From contig NZ_CAMFJF010000005.1 of assembly GCF_945956895.1 (NCBI RefSeq), forward strand, positions 1-64,000: 64,000 nt of DNA. Direction: 5' to 3'. Positions within the stretch are counted from its first letter, which is position 1. Each line of letters begins with the position of its first letter. Shown piece after piece: positions 8,522 to 17,307 of the stretch. This stretch comes from an uncultured Allobosea sp. Its GTDB lineage: Bacteria; Pseudomonadota; Alphaproteobacteria; Rhizobiales; Beijerinckiaceae. Below the pieces are notes generated by a model. The model was not told the origin of the DNA and ran no database searches. It saw only the letters and a list, made by a program, of their open reading frames with translations. Both the position numbers and the translations under genes were made by a program.

Positions 8522-9849
8522 ACCACGTTACCTCCCAGGGTTTGACCCCACGCATGCGTCCGCTGTCGTCGCGCAAGAGCGCGACCTTGTCGATTCTCGA
8601 CATCGGCACCAGCAAGGTCGTCTGCCTGATCGCCGAGTTGAGCCCGGCCGAGAGCAACGAGCGGCTGCGTGGGCGCACCCATGTCGCCCGCATCATCGGC
8701 ATCGGCCACCAGCGCTCGCTCGGCCTGAAGGGCGGCGCGATCGTCGATCTCGAAAGCGCCGAGCGCGCCATCCGCGCGGCGGTCGACGCGGCCGAGCGCA
8801 TGGCCAAGGTCGAGGTCCAGTCGGTCATCGTCAACCTGACCGGCGGGCGCATCGGCTCGCAGCATTACGCCGCCAGCGTCGACCTGCGCTCCGGCTCCGT
8901 CGGCGATGCCGATGTGAAGCGCGTGCTCGCGACCGCCGCGACCCATGCGTTGCGCCCGGGCAAGGCGGTGCTCCATGCCCTGCCGACCGGCTATGCGCTG
9001 GACGGCGTGCCGGGCGTGCTCGATCCGCGCGGGCTGATCGGCGGCAAGCTTTCGGTCGACATGCATGTCGTCGCCAGCGAGGCGGCGGCGGCGCGCAACG
9101 TCATGCTCGCGGTCGAGCGCTGCCATCTCGAAGTCGAGGCGGTGGTGGCGACCCCCTATGCCTCCGGTCTCTCGGTCCTCGTCGACGACGAATCGGAGAT
9201 GGGCGTCGTCCTCGTCGATCTCGGCGGCGGCTCGACCTCGCTCGGCGTGTTCTCGGGCGGGCATCTCGTCCATGCCGACGCCATCGCGGTCGGCGGCAAC
9301 CACATCACCATGGACGTGGCGCGCGGCCTCTCGACCCGCGTCTCGGCGGCCGAGCGGCTGAAGACGCTGCACGGCTCCTGCATCTCCAGCGCTTCCGACG
9401 AGCGCGACATGATCGCGGTGCCGCAGGTCGACGACGACGAGCGCGACATGCCGAACCATCTCGCCAAGTCGCACCTGGTGCGGATCATCAAGCCGCGCGT
9501 CGAGGAGATCCTCGAACTGGTGCGCGACCGGCTGAACAATGCCGGCTTCTCGGCCCAGGCCGGGCGGCGCGTCGTCCTCACCGGCGGCGCCTGCCAGCTC
9601 ACCGGCCTGCCGGAAGTGGCGCGGCGCATCCTCGGCGGCCAGGTCCGTACCGGCCGGCCGCTTGGGATCAAGGGCCTGCCGGAAGCGGGCAAGGGCCCGG
9701 CCTTCGCGGCGGCGGTCGGCCTGCTGGTCTATCCGCAGGTCGCCCATGTCGAGCATTTCGAGCCGCGCGCCGCCGGCGCGCGCTACTTCGCAACCGGGAC
9801 GGACGGCTACTTCTCGCGTGTCGGGCGGTGGCTGAAGGACAGTTTCTGA
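8518..9849 (+). CDS. ftsA: Cell division protein FtsA
   Basis: This actin-like ATPase tethers FtsZ to the membrane. The 443 residues include the phosphate-1 block LDIGTSKVVCLIAEL, the phosphate-2 block VVLVDLGGGSTSLGVF (about residue 225) and the adenosine block VVLTGGACQLTGLPE (about 350). The C-terminus GRWLKDSF forms the usual amphipathic membrane-targeting helix. The GTG start at 8518 overlaps the ftsQ stop by four bases and has GGAGG five bases upstream. An ATG at 8551 would remove 11 residues and is a fallback. Confidence 0.95.
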   Translation: MNHVTSQGLTPRMRPLSSRKSATLSILDIGTSKVVCLIAELSPAESNERLRGRTHVARIIGIGHQRSLGLKGGAIVDLESAERAIRAAVDAAERMAKVEVQSVIVNLTGGRIGSQHYAASVDLRSGSVGDADVKRVLATAATHALRPGKAVLHALPTGYALDGVPGVLDPRGLIGGKLSVDMHVVASEAAAARNVMLAVERCHLEVEAVVATPYASGLSVLVDDESEMGVVLVDLGGGSTSLGVFSGGHLVHADAIAVGGNHITMDVARGLSTRVSAAERLKTLHGSCISSASDERDMIAVPQVDDDERDMPNHLAKSHLVRIIKPRVEEILELVRDRLNNAGFSAQAGRRVVLTGGACQLTGLPEVARRILGGQVRTGRPLGIKGLPEAGKGPAFAAAVGLLVYPQVAHVEHFEPRAAGARYFATGTDGYFSRVGRWLKDSF

Positions 9850-9975
9850 TCATGGCGCGAGCCAGGATCGAGAATTGAGTGAGTAGGGTTCGTCCTGAGG
9901 GCGAGCCACGGCGTCAAACGTAGCAATCGGGACGGCTCCCGCCAGGCGCCGGACAAGGGATCAAAAGAGGCAACC

Positions 9976-11682
9976 ATGGCGATGAATCTGCAAGCCCCGG
10001 ACATCCGGGAACTGAAGCCCCGGATCACGGTGTTCGGCGTCGGTGGCGCCGGTGGCAATGCGGTCAACAACATGATCGAGGCCGGCCTCGACGGCGTCGA
10101 TTTCGTCGTCGCCAATACCGACGCGCAGGCTCTGGCCCTCTCGCGCGCCTCCCGCATCGTGCAGATGGGCCTGCAGGTCACCGAGGGCCTCGGCGCCGGC
10201 TCGCAGCCGGAAGTCGGGCGCGCGGCGGCCGAAGAGGTCATCGACGAGATCCGTGATCATCTGGCGGGCGCCCACATGGTGTTCATCACCGCCGGCATGG
10301 GCGGCGGCACCGGCACCGGCGCTGCTCCCGCGATCGCCCGCGTCGCCCGCGACATGGGCATCCTGACCGTCGGCGTCGTCACCAAGCCGTTCCAGTTCGA
10401 GGGCCAGCGCCGCATGCGCATGGCGGAGGCCGGCATCGGCGAGCTGAACGAGGCGGTCGACACCCTGATCGTCATCCCGAACCAGAACCTGTTCCGCGTC
10501 GCCAACGAGACCACCGGCTTCGCCGATGCCTTCGGCATGGCCGACCAGGTGCTCTACTCGGGCGTCGCCTGCATCACCGACCTGATGGTCCGTCCCGGCC
10601 TGATCAACCTCGACTTCGCCGACGTGCGCGCCGTGATGCGCGGCATGGGCAAGGCGATGATGGGCACCGGCGAGGCGCAGGGCGAGAAGCGCGCGCTGAC
10701 CGCGGCCCAGGCCGCGATCAACAACCCGCTGCTCGACGACGTCTCGATGAAGGGCGCGCGCGGCCTGCTGATCTCGATCACCGGCGGGCGCGACATGAAG
10801 CTCTATGAGGTCGACGAGGCCGCCACCCGCATCCGCGAGGAGGTCGACTCCGAGGCCAACATCATCGTCGGCGCGACCTTCGACGAATCGCTGGAAGGCA
10901 CCGTGCGCGTCTCCGTCGTCGCGACCGGCATCGACAAGCCGATCTCCTCGCAGATGGAGAGCGACGATACCGAGGCCCGCATCGCCCAGGTCGCCGAGCG
11001 CCTGAAGGCCGAGGCCCGCCTGCGCAGCAACGCCGCCGTCGCCGCTGCCCGCCCGGTCGCGCCGCCGGCGCCGGTGATCGAGACGGCCCGCGTCGCCCCC
11101 GCGCCGATGCCGGAACCGGCTCCGGTCGCCCAGGTCGCGCAGGATATCCGCATCGAGCCGGTACAGCCGCGCCCGGTGATGGTCGCCCCTCCGGCGCCTG
11201 AGCCCGTCCATCATGCCGAGCCGACCCTGCATTTCGACGAGAGCTTCATCCCGCCGATGCCGGAACGCGCCGTCGTTCGTCCGACCCGCATGCCGCGTGT
11301 CGAGGACCTGCCGGCTCCGGGCCAGGTCCAGCTCAACGCCCATCGTGGCGCCCAGCCCGCGCCGCAGCCGCCGAGCGCCGTCGAGCAGAAGCGCATGTCG
11401 CTGATGCAGCGCCTCGCTTCGGTCGGCTTCGGCGGCCGCAAGGACGAGGAGGCCGAGATGGCTCCGGCCCCGGCCCCCGTCCGCCAGATGCCGCAGGCCC
11501 CGATGCCGCAGGCGGCTGCGCCGAGCGCTGCCCATGCCGAATACATGCGCCGCCCGGCGCCGCAGCCGGCCTCGCGCCCGGCGCAGGGCCAGCTCGACCC
11601 GCATGGCCGCGCTCAGCCTGCTCGCTCCAGCGAGGAAGACCATCTCGAGATTCCCGCCTTCCTCCGCCGCCAGGCGAACTGA
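9976..11682 (+). CDS. ftsZ: Cell division GTPase FtsZ
   Basis: FtsZ is the tubulin-like GTPase that forms the Z ring. The GTPase domain (about residues 10-320) contains the tubulin signature [10 protein letters not shown] and the T7 block. It is followed by a Pro/Ala-rich disordered linker of about 230 residues, then the conserved C-terminal peptide [10 protein letters not shown] that binds FtsA. At 568 residues it is much longer than E. coli FtsZ (383), as is usual in Hyphomicrobiales. AGAGG precedes the ATG. A 126-bp spacer separates it from ftsA, so it may also have its own promoter. Confidence 0.97.
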   Translation: MAMNLQAPDIRELKPRITVFGVGGAGGNAVNNMIEAGLDGVDFVVANTDAQALALSRASRIVQMGLQVTEGLGAGSQPEVGRAAAEEVIDEIRDHLAGAHMVFITAGMGGGTGTGAAPAIARVARDMGILTVGVVTKPFQFEGQRRMRMAEAGIGELNEAVDTLIVIPNQNLFRVANETTGFADAFGMADQVLYSGVACITDLMVRPGLINLDFADVRAVMRGMGKAMMGTGEAQGEKRALTAAQAAINNPLLDDVSMKGARGLLISITGGRDMKLYEVDEAATRIREEVDSEANIIVGATFDESLEGTVRVSVVATGIDKPISSQMESDDTEARIAQVAERLKAEARLRSNAAVAAARPVAPPAPVIETARVAPAPMPEPAPVAQVAQDIRIEPVQPRPVMVAPPAPEPVHHAEPTLHFDESFIPPMPERAVVRPTRMPRVEDLPAPGQVQLNAHRGAQPAPQPPSAVEQKRMSLMQRLASVGFGGRKDEEAEMAPAPAPVRQMPQAPMPQAAAPSAAHAEYMRRPAPQPASRPAQGQLDPHGRAQPARSSEEDHLEIPAFLRRQAN

Positions 11683-11716
11683 CGGGACCCAAGCCTCTCA
11701 CGGCTCTGTAACAAGA

Positions 11717-11746
11717 CCCGCCGCGGTGCCTCCGCGGCGGGTTTTT
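11717..11746 (+). terminator. Rho-independent terminator after ftsZ
   Basis: A perfect 10-bp stem, CCCGCCGCGG at 11717-11726 and CCGCGGCGGG at 11732-11741, encloses a five-base loop and is followed by five T residues. It sits 35 bases after the ftsZ stop and closes the division cluster transcript. Confidence 0.93.
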
Positions 11747-11984
11747 CGTCGTTAGAAAATCTTTATCTTTCAGCGCTTTATATGATCCGATCCACCTGGG
11801 CGGCGCTGTAACACAGCGAAAGAAAGCGTGATTTTGAGAGGCGGCTTCAAAAGCTTATCTTGCGGCGCATCAGAACGACAGCGTCGCCGGGTCTGCTCCG
11901 GCGCCGGCCTTGGATAGACATCGTGGTCCTGCCCCCGCTACGGCGGAAGAGAGGCTAGCCCGATGATCAGGATTGGATGACGGA
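11747..11984. other. Leader and promoter region of lpxC, no gene seen
   Basis: The stretch between the ftsZ terminator and lpxC holds an AT-rich segment at about 11755-11785 (CTTTATATGATCC could contain a -10 box), followed by about 190 bases of ordinary composition. I see no convincing ORF or structured RNA here. It most likely contains the lpxC promoter and untranslated leader. Confidence 0.5.
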
Positions 11985-12932
11985 ATGAGCTTCGATCGGC
12001 AGACGACCTTGCGGGCAGCGGTGACCCTGACCGGAATCGGCGTCCATTCCGGAGCTCCCGCCAGCATCTGCCTCAAGCCTTCCAGCGCCAATTCCGGCGT
12101 CGTCTTCCTGCGGACGGGCATCGAGGGCATGCCGCCCCAGCTCATCCACGCCAAGCACACCAAGGTCAGCGCCACCGAGCTCTGCACCGTCATCGGCGAC
12201 CGCGGACCGGCCTCGGTCTCGACGGTCGAGCACCTGATGTCGGCATGCGCCGGTCTGGGCCTGGACAACGTGCTGGTCGAGATCGACGGGCCGGAAATGC
12301 CGATCATGGATGGCAGCGCCCGTGAGTTCGTCGCCGCCATCGAGGCGACCGGCCTGACCATGCTCGCCGCGCCGCGCCGCTATCTCAAGATTCTCCAGCC
12401 GGTCCGCATCGAGCAGGGCCGCGCCTTTGCCGAGCTGGCTCCGGCCGAGCATGGCTTCCGCCTCGATGTCGAGATCGATTTCGACAGCGTGGTGATCGGC
12501 CGCCAGCGCAAGATCTTCGATCTCGACGCCCAGGCCTACGCCAGCGAGATCTCGAAGGCCCGCACCTTCGGCTTCATGCGCGATGTCGAGCAGCTCTGGA
12601 AGGCGGGTTTCGCCCAGGGCGCCTCGCTCGAGAACACCGTCGCAGTGGGTGACGACAAGGTCATCAATCCCGAGGGGCTGCGCTATGGCGACGAGTTCGT
12701 GCGCCACAAGGTGCTCGACGCGATCGGCGACCTCGCGCTCGCCGGCTATCCGATCATCGGCGAGTTCCGTTCCTATTGCGGCGGCCACCGTATGAATGTC
12801 CGCATTCTCGAGGCGCTGTTCGCCGATCGCGCGAATTTCGCGGTCATCGAGTCCCAGCCGGTCTTCGCGGCGCCGCGCGCCGTGCAGATGGCTGCCGCTG
12901 CCCCGGCCGCCTTCGCGCCTGATCTGCACTAA
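11985..12932 (+). CDS. lpxC: UDP-3-O-acyl-N-acetylglucosamine deacetylase LpxC
   Basis: This zinc amidase performs the committed step of lipid A synthesis. From the ATG at 11985 (MSFDRQTTLRAAVTLTGIGV) it has 315 residues. An in-frame ATG at 11973 would add four. Zinc and catalytic residues are visible in the blocks STVEHLMSA (His, about residue 79), RTFGFMRDVE and the late FVRHKVLDAIGDL, followed by the C-terminal His region near YCGGHRMN. The gene has its own upstream region after the ftsZ terminator. Confidence 0.96.
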   Translation: MSFDRQTTLRAAVTLTGIGVHSGAPASICLKPSSANSGVVFLRTGIEGMPPQLIHAKHTKVSATELCTVIGDRGPASVSTVEHLMSACAGLGLDNVLVEIDGPEMPIMDGSAREFVAAIEATGLTMLAAPRRYLKILQPVRIEQGRAFAELAPAEHGFRLDVEIDFDSVVIGRQRKIFDLDAQAYASEISKARTFGFMRDVEQLWKAGFAQGASLENTVAVGDDKVINPEGLRYGDEFVRHKVLDAIGDLALAGYPIIGEFRSYCGGHRMNVRILEALFADRANFAVIESQPVFAAPRAVQMAAAAPAAFAPDLH

Positions 12933-12951
12933 GAGCCCGGTTGGAGGTTAA

Positions 12952-13072
12952 AGCCCTCATCCTGAGGAGCCGCGAAGCGGCGTCTCGAAGGATGCTCCAG
13001 ATGGTTCCGGAGCCTCGGTGAACATCCTTCGAGACGCCATTTCTAACGAAATGGCTCCTCAGGATGAGGGCT
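12952..13072. repeat. AGCCCTCATCCT cruciform repeat, copy 1
   Basis: The outer arms AGCCCTCATCCTGAGGAGCC and its complement at the right end pair over about 20 bases. Each half contains its own small hairpin: GCCGCGAAGCGGC on the left and GCCATTTCTAACGAAATGGC on the right. The whole can fold as a branched structure. A second copy lies at 30244-30357 with the right-hand hairpin replaced by GGCCCTTCGGGCC. It probably ends lpxC transcription. Confidence 0.9.
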
Positions 13073-13235
13073 CACGGTATTCTTAAGCAGTCTCCAAGCG
13101 CGGCGAGACGCGGCTTCGCCTTCCAATCGCCGGTTTTTTGTCCCAGATGCCGCAGCGATGCGGAATCACGTCATAACCGATTTTCGGCAGTGGCGCGGGG
13201 GAAGCGTCTGGGGTAAGGCATGCTTCCCGGAGGCT

Positions 13236-13335
13236 GGATCGTCATGCGTCCTACCAGACGCAAAGTGGCGATCCGGCTCTTGGTTTCAGCATCGGATTGC
13301 CTCGAAAAGTGGCTTCCACTTTTCGGTCCGATGCT
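13236..13335. repeat. Double-hairpin repeat with CCACTTTTCGGTCCGATGC, copy 1
   Basis: Two adjacent palindromes are visible: GATCGTCATGCGTC pairing with GACGC...CGATC, then GCATCGGATT...AAAAGTGG pairing with CCACTTTTCGGTCCGATGC. A second copy lies at 17130-17229, also just upstream of a gene in the same direction. The family is common in Hyphomicrobiales genomes (general knowledge). Here it lies 30 bases ahead of bamD. Confidence 0.85.
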
Positions 13336-13364
13336 TGAGGGACGATCGAAAGAGGACGGACGAC

Positions 13365-14288
13365 GTGAGCGTGACGCGGCAAGGCCTTCCGGCAATCCAT
13401 CGCGGTCTTTCGCCGCGCAGGGGCATCGCCCTTGCGTTGGGCGCCGCCATGCTGCTTGGCGGCTGCGATACCCTGTCGTCGCTCAATCCCTTCGACAAGC
13501 CCGAGGTCTACAAGCCGGACCTGACGCCGCCGACGCCGGCCGACAAGCTCTACAACGAAGGTCTTGCCCGCCTGCAGAACGGCGATAGCGAGGGCGCCTC
13601 GAAGAGGTTCGAGGATATCGACAAGACCGCGCCGTTCTCGCCCTATGCCCGCAAGGGCCTGCTGATGACGGCCTATACCAATTTCCAGGCCTCGAAATGG
13701 GAAGAGGCGATCACCGCCTCGAAGCGCTTCATCGCGCAGAACCCGGCTAGCCCCGACGCCGCCTACGCGCAGTACATTCTGGCGATGTCCTATTATAACC
13801 AGATCCCGGACGCGACCCGCGACCAGGAGCGGACAGGCCAGGCGATCCAGGCCATGGAGCATCTCATCGTCACCTATCCGAAGTCGGAATATGTGGTCGA
13901 TACCCGCGAGAAGCTCCTGGTGGCCAAGGATCAGCTCGCCAGCAAGGAAATGAATGTCGGGCGCTACTATCTGGAGAAGCGCAACTACACCGGCGCCGTG
14001 AACCGCTTCCGCGAAGTCATCATCAAGTACCAGACCACCCGCCATGTCGAGGAGGCGCTGATGCGCCTGACCGAGGTCTATATGGCGATGGGCATCACCA
14101 ACGAGGCGCAGACGGCGGCCGCCGTGCTCGGGCACAACTTCCCCGACAGCCCGTGGTACAAGGACGCCTATGCGCTGCTGCAGAGCGGTGGCCTGGAGCC
14201 ACGCGAGGATCGTGGCTCCTATATCAGCCGCGCCTTCCAGGGGTTCTCGCGCACGGTCGGCGGCATCATCGGGATCGGCAGTCTCTGA
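13365..14288 (+). CDS. bamD: Outer membrane assembly lipoprotein BamD
   Basis: BamD is an essential lipoprotein of the BAM complex that inserts beta-barrel proteins. The frame is open from 13158, but the upstream part is the palindromic repeat. The GTG at 13365 has AGAGGA eight bases before it and gives a 307-residue protein with an N-terminal signal and lipobox LLGGC. TPR-like helices follow from LYNEGLARLQNGD to the C-terminus. The gene is tandem with recN, a common pairing in alphaproteobacteria (lpxC-bamD-recN). Confidence 0.93.
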   Translation: MSVTRQGLPAIHRGLSPRRGIALALGAAMLLGGCDTLSSLNPFDKPEVYKPDLTPPTPADKLYNEGLARLQNGDSEGASKRFEDIDKTAPFSPYARKGLLMTAYTNFQASKWEEAITASKRFIAQNPASPDAAYAQYILAMSYYNQIPDATRDQERTGQAIQAMEHLIVTYPKSEYVVDTREKLLVAKDQLASKEMNVGRYYLEKRNYTGAVNRFREVIIKYQTTRHVEEALMRLTEVYMAMGITNEAQTAAAVLGHNFPDSPWYKDAYALLQSGGLEPREDRGSYISRAFQGFSRTVGGIIGIGSL

Positions 14289-14359
14289 CGCGGAAGGACG
14301 CCCCTCGCATGATGGGCCACGGGCGATCCTGCCAATTTCGACGACGGGGCTGAGCGCCG

Positions 14360-16042
14360 ATGCTGGCGCAGCTCTCGATTCGCGACATCGTCCTGATCGA
14401 CAGGCTCGATCTCGGCTTCCATGAGGGGCTGAGCGTGCTCACCGGCGAGACCGGCGCGGGCAAGTCGATCCTGCTCGACGGTTTCGCGCTGGCGCTCGGC
14501 GGGCGCGGCGACGGCTCGCTCGTGCGCCATGGCGAGGCTCAAGGCCAGGTCAGCGCCGTGTTCGACCTGCCGATGACCCATCCCGCCCGCAAGCTCGCGC
14601 AGGCGCAGGAAATCGACACCGATGGCGATCTCATCCTGCGCCGCGTGCAATATGCCGATGGCCGTACCCGCGCCTTCATCAACGACCAGCCGGTCTCGGT
14701 GCAGATCCTGCGCATGGTCGGCGCCGCGATCGTCGAGATCCACGGCCAGCATGACGACCGCGCCCTGACCGATCCGGCGCAGCACCGCACGATCCTCGAC
14801 GGTTTCGGCGGGCTGGAAGCGCAGGCCGAAGCTGTCGCCGGCGCGAGCGAGACGTTGAAGCGGGCGCGGCAGGCCCTGCAATCGCAGCGACTGCGCGTGG
14901 AAGCCGCGCGCAAGGAGGCGGATTTCCTGCGCCATGCCGTGGAGGAGCTCGGCAAGCTCGCGCCGCGGGTGGGTGAGGAGGACGCGCTTGCCGCAACCCG
15001 CCAGGGCATGATGCAGGCGGAGAAGGTCGCGCGCGATCTGAGCGAAGCCTATGAGGCCGTCGGCGGCCAATCCTCCGCCGTGCCGACGCTCGCCGCCGTA
15101 CTGCGCCGGCTGGAGCGCCGGGCAAGTCAGGCCCCGGAGCTGGTCGATCCCTCGATCGCGGCGCTCAACACTGCAATCGTCGCGCTGGAAGAGGCAGGCG
15201 AGGCGCTGGCCGCCGCAATGCGCGCGGCCGAATATGATCCGCGGGAGCAGGAGCGCATCGAGGAGCGTCTGTTCGCGCTCAGGGCCGCCGGGCGCAAATA
15301 CGATGTGCCGGTCGATGGCTTGTCAGTCCTGGCGGCGACGATGGCGAGCGATCTTGCCGCGTTGGACGAGAGCGAATCCTCGCTCTCCCGACTCGAAAAG
15401 GAATTGAACGAGGCCGAGGCTGCCTTCGTTGGATTGGCGCAGGCCCTGTCGCAGGCTCGCCAGGCGGCTGCGGCGCGGCTCGATGCGGCCGTGAAGGCCG
15501 AGTTGCCGCCGCTCAAGCTTGAGCGGGCGCGCTTCATCACACGGATCGATAGCGACGAGAACGCACGCGGGCCGGAAGGCTTCGACAAGGTCGAATTCTG
15601 GGTCGAGACCAACCCCGGTACCCGGCCGGGGCCGATGATGAAGGTCGCGTCCGGCGGCGAGCTCTCGCGCTTCATGCTGGCGCTCAAGGTCGTTCTGGCC
15701 GAGCGCGGCTCGGCACCGACCCTGGTCTTCGACGAGATCGATACCGGCGTCGGCGGCGCGGTGGCCGATGCGATCGGCGAACGGCTGGCGCGGCTCGCGG
15801 GCCAGGTTCAGGTGATTTCGGTCACTCATGCGCCGCAGGTCGCGGCCAAGGCCGGGCAGCATTTCCTGATCGCCAAATCGGCGGGGGAGGGCGAGGCCTC
15901 GCGCACCGTGACGCGGGTCACGGCGCTCGAGGATCAGGCGCGGCGCGAGGAGATCGCGCGGATGCTGGCCGGTGCCTCGATCACCGAGGAGGCGCGCGCT
16001 GCGGCCGGGCGTCTGCTGCAGGCGGCGGGCCTGCGCGGCTGA
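14360..16042 (+). CDS. recN: DNA repair protein RecN
   Basis: RecN is an SMC-like ATPase used in double-strand break repair. It has 560 residues, with Walker A GETGAGKSILLDG near residue 29, a long coiled-coil middle (about 150-400) and the C-terminal ABC signature VASGGELSRFMLAL followed by Walker B TLVFDEIDTGVGG. The ATG follows bamD by 71 bases. I looked for the alphaproteobacterial LexA box GTTC-N7-GTTC in that gap and did not see one. Confidence 0.96.
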   Translation: MLAQLSIRDIVLIDRLDLGFHEGLSVLTGETGAGKSILLDGFALALGGRGDGSLVRHGEAQGQVSAVFDLPMTHPARKLAQAQEIDTDGDLILRRVQYADGRTRAFINDQPVSVQILRMVGAAIVEIHGQHDDRALTDPAQHRTILDGFGGLEAQAEAVAGASETLKRARQALQSQRLRVEAARKEADFLRHAVEELGKLAPRVGEEDALAATRQGMMQAEKVARDLSEAYEAVGGQSSAVPTLAAVLRRLERRASQAPELVDPSIAALNTAIVALEEAGEALAAAMRAAEYDPREQERIEERLFALRAAGRKYDVPVDGLSVLAATMASDLAALDESESSLSRLEKELNEAEAAFVGLAQALSQARQAAAARLDAAVKAELPPLKLERARFITRIDSDENARGPEGFDKVEFWVETNPGTRPGPMMKVASGGELSRFMLALKVVLAERGSAPTLVFDEIDTGVGGAVADAIGERLARLAGQVQVISVTHAPQVAAKAGQHFLIAKSAGEGEASRTVTRVTALEDQARREEIARMLAGASITEEARAAAGRLLQAAGLRG

Positions 16043-16047
16043 AGGCC

Positions 16048-16869
16048 TCAGGACGGCTGCAATTCGTAGCCTGCGCCTTTCTTGAGTACGCGCCTGAAAC
16101 CCTCGACATGGCCGCCCGAGACGAGCCAGTTCTCATGCGCGGCGCGTTCCAGGATGCCGCGGCGGGAAGCCAGCGCGGTCGCGGCGTCGAAATCGTAGAC
16201 GAAGCCGATATCGGGGTCGGAAGCCTGGAGATCGGAGAGATGCAGCGCATCGCCCCAGAGCAGCAGGCTCTCGTCCTTGCCCTCGATCAGGTAGCCGCTA
16301 TGGCCGAAGGTATGGCCGGGCAGAGAGATCAACGAGATGCCGGGCCGCGCCTCGCCAGCCGGGACGGCGCGGACGCGGCCGGCATAGTGTTTCTTCAGCG
16401 TTGCGGTGATGGCGAAGGCGCCCTGTTTCTTCTCCGGCACCCGTGCGCGGTTGGCTTCGTCGCCATAGAACCCGAAATCGGCCTCGGGCACGATGATCTC
16501 GGCATTCGGGAAAAAGGGCTTGTCGCCGTCGAACAGGCCGAGCGCGTGGTCGCCATGGAGATGCGTGATCAGGACATGGGTGACATCCTTCGGCGCGATG
16601 CCCGCGGCTGCCATGGCGGCGGGCGCATGGCCCATCGCCGTGCCCCAGGACGGGCCGGTGCCGGCATCGATCAACGTGATCCCGTCCGGCCCCTTCAGGG
16701 CGAAGCAGTTCACGGTGATGCTGATCTTCGGCTTACCCCAGCGCGCGACCGCCTCGTCGCGAGCGGCCTCGCCATCGGCGTGGATGAGGACATCGAGAGG
16801 CGCCTCGAAGACGCCGTCATGCAGGACCTGGATCTCGTAGGCGCCGATGCGGCGGGAATGCTGGACCAT
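16048..16869 (-). CDS. Metallo-beta-lactamase-fold hydrolase
   Basis: The fold's metal-binding signature HLHGDHALG is present at about residue 103, followed by later conserved His and Asp positions (GHTFGHSGYL and LLWGDALHL). From the ATG at 16869 (MVQHSRRIGAYEI), which has GGAG eight bases upstream, the protein has 273 residues. The in-frame ATG at 16890 would start at the edge of a repeat. The substrate is unknown. Close families include quorum-quenching lactonase-like and glyoxalase-like hydrolases. It converges on recN with five bases between. Confidence 0.88.
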   Translation of the reverse strand: MVQHSRRIGAYEIQVLHDGVFEAPLDVLIHADGEAARDEAVARWGKPKISITVNCFALKGPDGITLIDAGTGPSWGTAMGHAPAAMAAAGIAPKDVTHVLITHLHGDHALGLFDGDKPFFPNAEIIVPEADFGFYGDEANRARVPEKKQGAFAITATLKKHYAGRVRAVPAGEARPGISLISLPGHTFGHSGYLIEGKDESLLLWGDALHLSDLQASDPDIGFVYDFDAATALASRRGILERAAHENWLVSGGHVEGFRRVLKKGAGYELQPS

Positions 16870-16893
16870 GGCCGTTCTCCGCTTCGGCATCAG

Positions 16894-16995
16894 CCGTCAT
16901 TGCGAGGAGCAAAGCGACGAAGCAATCCAGGGAGGACAGGGTGAGACGTTGAGCCCGGTCCTCCCTGGATTGCTTCGCTGCGCTCGCAATGACGG
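16894..16995. repeat. CGTCATTGCGAG palindromic repeat, copy 1
   Basis: A palindrome of about 102 bp with arms CCGTCATTGCGAGGAGC...AGCAATCCAGG and CCTGGATTGCTTCGCTGCG...TCGCAATGACGG around a variable centre. Other copies lie at 32434, 34494, 58325 and 62627. It lies just upstream of the MBL gene start. Confidence 0.92.
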
Positions 16996-17129
16996 TTAGC
17001 GGCGTCGCCGGGCTGGTGGCAAGGCGCGTCCGGCCCGGCTCAGCCCTGCGCGGGGCGCGGGAATGCCGCATTTCCTTTTGTATCGCTTTGCTTTATGAGC
17101 TGCCGTCATCCGATGGTGCAGCTGCCCGT

Positions 17130-17229
17130 TAGATCGCCATGCGTCCTCCCGGACGCCGGGGGAGCGATCTGATTATTTGTTTTGGCATCGGATTTTCCGA
17201 AAAGTGAATTCCACTTTTCGGTCCGATTA
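17130..17229. repeat. Double-hairpin repeat with CCACTTTTCGGTCCGAT, copy 2
   Basis: Same layout as 13236-13335: AGATCGCCATGCGTCC pairing with GGACGC...GCGATCT, then GCATCGGATTTTCCGAAAAG pairing with CCACTTTTCGGTCCGAT. It ends 78 bases before the helicase ATG. Confidence 0.85.
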
Positions 17230-17307
17230 TCTAGTGCCGCCTGAACCCATCGCCCACGCTTCGCGCCGTTCCTTCATCTTACGCCGCAACCTTTAGGCCC
17301 ATATCGC

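Larger units (their letters stand above)
12933..13364. other. Intergenic region between lpxC and bamD with two palindromic repeats
   Basis: No gene is seen. The region holds a 121-bp cruciform-like repeat (12952-13072), then about 160 bases of unassigned sequence, then a 100-bp double-hairpin repeat (13236-13335) ending 30 bases before the bamD start. A run CCGGTTTTTTG at about 13130 could help termination. Confidence 0.7.
16870..17307. other. Intergenic region with two palindromic repeats upstream of the DEAD-box gene
   Basis: No gene is seen between the MBL gene start and the helicase start. The region holds a CGTCATTGCGAG repeat (16894-16995), then about 130 bases with an AT-rich patch near 17070-17100 (CATTTCCTTTTGTATCGC), then the second double-hairpin repeat (17130-17229), then about 80 bases of helicase leader. 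Confidence 0.65.

Noticed and set aside
9850-9975. CtrA box before ftsZ
   Set aside because: No TTAA occurs in the ftsA-ftsZ spacer.
13158-13364. Longer bamD with 69 extra residues
   Set aside because: The extra part is mostly the double-hairpin repeat. The GTG at 13365 has a ribosome site and leads straight into a lipoprotein signal.
14289-14359. LexA/SOS box before recN
   Set aside because: I looked for GTTC-N7-GTTC and found none in the leader.
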